Shown piece by piece: positions 61,423-64,000 of a DNA stretch of 64,000 nucleotides. How positions within the stretch are numbered: the first letter of the stretch is position 1; the number at the start of each line of letters is the position of its first letter. The notes beneath the pieces were generated by a model. That model ran no database searches, was not told the DNA's origin, and saw only the letters and a program-made list of their open reading frames with translations. Both the position numbers and the translations under genes were made by a program. The DNA is from Arenicola marina (lineage: Eukaryota > Annelida > Polychaeta > Arenicolidae). The stretch covers positions 38,557,670 through 38,621,669 of the forward strand of contig OZ025248.1 of the NCBI GenBank assembly GCA_964019135.1. The letters run 5' to 3'.

Positions 61423-62040
61423 GGGATGGGTGGGGAGAGCGGGTGCTGGGGTTAGTGTGGAAGGCCGGACCCGCAATGGTCGGGGCAAGTACGGTTCTTG
61501 TGAGGGGATGGGTGTTAAGGGTCATACATGGTCAGGGGGAGTAGGATCATGGGAGGGGATGGGTAGGCAGGGCAATTACAATCAGAGGGAATATGCTTCT
61601 TGGAGAGGTGGGTGGAGATTGAAATGATGAGTAAGAGCTAATATTCCCCTGGGAGGGGGTGGACGGGGGAGGGCCATGACTTGTCAGAGGGAATAAGCTC
61701 TTGGGAGGAGGTGGGTAGGCAAGGCAATGACGATCAGGGGGAATATGCTTCTTGGAGGGATGGGCGGGGAGGGCCATGACGGGTCAGAACGAATAAGCTC
61801 CTGAGAAGCCCGGGTGTGTGTGGGGAGGGCAATAAAGGTCAATTGGAATAGGCTCCTGGGAAGCCCGGGTGTGGGTGGGGATGGCAAGGATGGCCAGAGG
61901 GAATAGGTTTCTGAGAAGCCCGGGTGTGGGTTTGGAGGGCAATAAAGGCCAAATGGAATAGGCTCCTGGGAAGCCCGGGTGTGGGTGGGGAGGGCCATGA
62001 AAGCCAGAAGGAATCGGCACATCCATTCTGGCAGCGGGTT
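61423..62040 (+). repeat. G-rich ~60-bp repeat after unit 10
   Basis: It is related to 45501-46040 (GGAATAGGCTCCTGGGAAGC, CCGGGTGTGGGTGGGGAGGG). About nine diverged copies. Confidence 0.75.
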
Positions 62041-63609
62041 GGTGGGCTGGGCGATGATGGCCAGGGAAGTTGTGCAGCTCACGACAAGGTTGCATGGTGA
62101 GGGCCTTACCCGGACCGCCAGTGACAATACGGCCCCATGACAAGGAGTGACTAGAGTGGAGGTGAGGTGGGTGTGTCAAGAAGGCTACGCACCAACGGAC
62201 AAAAGCGTGCTTGCTCAAGCGGACTACGATCTGGTCATCTGGTCATGACAGAATACCCCAGGAGAGGACAGCCAGGAGACTGGAGACTGGCAGGGTGTTT
62301 CGAGTCAGTTGCAAAATATCATAACTCATTCAAACTGAATGGATATCAATCAATTATAAATTGGTAGGTAGCAATTTAGTTGTATTAAGCCTTAGATCTA
62401 TCATAATGTACTGAATAGGCTCCTGTGCGCTCCAATGGTGCATGGGGAGAGCCTCACCCGCACGGCGTGGGATCATACGGCCCCAAAGGGTGACTAGCGT
62501 GGCGGAAGGGGAGGGGGGTGGCAAGATGCCTACACACGGAAAAGAGAGTACTTGCTGAAGCGGACTACGATCTGGTCATGAGAGCATACCTCTGACAGCT
62601 AGGATAGTGGAAACTGTCAGGGTGCATCAAAATATCATTATCCAGTATTATCTGCATGTATATCACAGTCATCGGCCTGTAGTGGGATTTTTTTATATGA
62701 CGGGTGAGAAACAAGTGACGGCAAGTGGTCCACAGTATGGAATATCTTTTATCGCAGAAACCAAATTACGGCTATGTTCTTAACTTCACAGTCGTTGCTT
62801 CGCATCGACGAAAGCAAGGCCACAGCTCGTCATGGTGGTCAAAAACCTACCGCTGGCTAATATATCGTCGTCACTAGGAATCGTTTTGTCACTTGCCAGT
62901 CTCTGGGGTTGTTTTTGTACGCGGGGCTGGGGGCGTGGGTTGGGGGGTATAGGTTGATAGGTTGCAACTTAGTTCTACCAAGCCTTAGATCTACCATAGT
63001 GTACCGCATGCAAGGTGTCACTTAGTCCTGGATGTCACGCTTCATCGCGACGCCATGGCTGGATTGGTGTTTTAGGCCACCTTGATGCACACATGGGCTG
63101 AACCGGGCCATCAGCGCCCCACAAGCGCACCACAACATGACGTCACAGTCATAGGTTGGCCAATACAAGCCTCACCATGCGTTACTTTGTTTGTCTGGAA
63201 AGTCGCGCCTCTTGAGAAGAGCCTCTACAGTCACTGAATGAAAGGACCAGGAAGTTTACAAACGCAAGCCTGCCGGCGTGGTGTTTATACCATTACAGTG
63301 TGCTACGCGCAGTGTTGAAGAGCTTCAAACACATCAGGCAGAGTACTTGGACAGGTGAGGACATAAGGAACACGGATATCATGCCGCAACGGCACGCCAT
63401 GAGCGGATTGGGAGTTTAGACCACCTTTGTGAACGCATAGGCCAAACCAGGGCTTCCGCGCTGCGCAAGCTTACGGCTGCTGGCGGTACATTTTGTCTTA
63501 CATTTGGATTTGCCCATAACACATCGTCAAACCTTACCATGCGTGTGTTCGTTTATCTAAAAAACTAGAAGTCGTTATTCTTGAGGAGGGCACTTAGAGT
63601 AACTGAAGA
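62041..63609 (+). other. Inter-unit region before unit 11 with two fossil tail ends
   Basis: At 62221-62300 and 62560-62620, sequences such as GACTACGATCTGGTCAT(C)TGG and ATGACAGAATACC match the type A tail end (SDYDLVMTEN). A duplicated flank module follows at 63000-63330 and 63390-63610, as before unit 8. No intact gene is seen. Confidence 0.55.
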
Positions 63610-63965
63610 ACTAGGAAGTATGCAACCCCCTGCCGACCGCTGCGGTGTGTACCGTCACGGTGTTGCACGGGGGGCTGTGCATAGTTGTGTGGTGATTAAG
63701 CTTGGTGGTTCAGTCCATCCAAACGGATCAGGCAGACTACCTGGACAGGTGGGGCCAGGAAGAACAACAATGGACGACGTGATCGGCACATCTCAATGTC
63801 TAAACCGATGACCGAATACACCAACATTATCGAATTCTTAAATAAATATTGTTGCATGGTCCAGTCGCTAAAAGGTTTGCTTAGAGGCAGATCGCTTGTT
63901 TCGCAAATCTGTAACGGAAAACTCCTCTGGTAAACTTGCTGGTTGCCACTGTTAAACATAGGACA
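63610..63965 (+). promoter_or_regulatory. Class II 5' flank of unit 11
   Basis: It closely matches the window's first 325 bases and the flanks of units 8 and 9, and ends CATAGGACAATGG. Confidence 0.5.
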
Positions 63966-64000
63966 ATGGAACTACCTATATTTTTCACGTGTGCGCTACT
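63966..64000 (+). CDS. Receptor unit 11: start of signal peptide, cut by the window end
   Basis: ATG in good context opens MELPIFFTCAL, matching the signal peptide of the other units (MERPICFTCALL). Only 35 bases are inside the window. Confidence 0.7.
   Translation, partial: MELPIFFTCAL

Noticed and set aside
1-64000. Retroviral, LTR or other virus-derived elements
   Set aside because: I saw no polymerase, integrase, capsid or envelope-like frames and no long terminal repeats anywhere in the window.

Overview
Organism: this is animal nuclear DNA. Genes are split by GT-AG introns in fixed phases, they encode type I membrane proteins with lectin ectodomains, and the spacers are full of tRNA-derived SINEs, MITE-like elements and long minisatellites. 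The SUEL-type lectin domains, the chitin-binding CBM14 domains and the repeat-rich, GC-balanced spacers suggest a marine invertebrate (a mollusc or a lancelet would fit). I cannot name the species from sequence alone. Layout: the window is one tandem array of about eleven related units, all on the + strand. A complete unit has four exons. Exon 1 encodes a signal peptide and two SUEL (rhamnose-binding-lectin-like) domains without an intron. Exon 2 is a Ser/Thr/Pro-rich stalk, exon 3 a Val-rich membrane helix, and exon 4 a cytoplasmic tail with repeated tyrosine motifs. Intron phases are 1, 1, 2 in every copy, and the summed exons stay in frame. Unit 1 (326-1226) is a pseudogene. Unit 2 (5544-8769) has one lectin domain and a giant acidic stalk. 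Unit 3 (18389-21671) is complete. Unit 4 (25396-28297) is a pseudogene. Unit 5 (35339-36800) has exons 2-4 only, and a two-domain CBM14 gene (31276-33089) lies just upstream. Unit 6 (38694-39117) is cut off inside domain 2. Unit 7 (41539-44356) is complete. Unit 8 (47160-50255) is intact except for its stalk exon. Unit 9 (54798-56933) has a deletion-made new tail. Unit 10 (60444-61422) has exons 3-4 only. Unit 11 starts at 63966 and runs off the window. Between the units lie a 6.3 kb array of a 15-bp satellite (10489-16826), 42 in-register copies of a 49-bp repeat (57332-59388), about 44 copies of a 25-bp repeat (44380-45500), several kilobases of G-rich ~50-60-bp repeats, smaller minisatellites, and duplicated inter-unit flanks. 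How it works together (inference): the array looks like a rapidly changing family of lectin receptors that could signal through tyrosine phosphorylation. Tails come in two related kinds. Type A (units 2 and 3; the remnant in unit 9) carries YTEV and two YDLV(M) motifs. Type B (units 4, 5, 7, 8, 10) ends early at a TAG that aligns with a CAG of type A. Type B also carries a tyrosine pair with exact ITAM spacing (YDVI, six residues, YEPL). Gain and loss of lectin domains, tail replacement, two kinds of 5' flank, and a possible swap of lectin for chitin-binding ectodomain make this look like a paired, modular innate recognition system. No function has been demonstrated.
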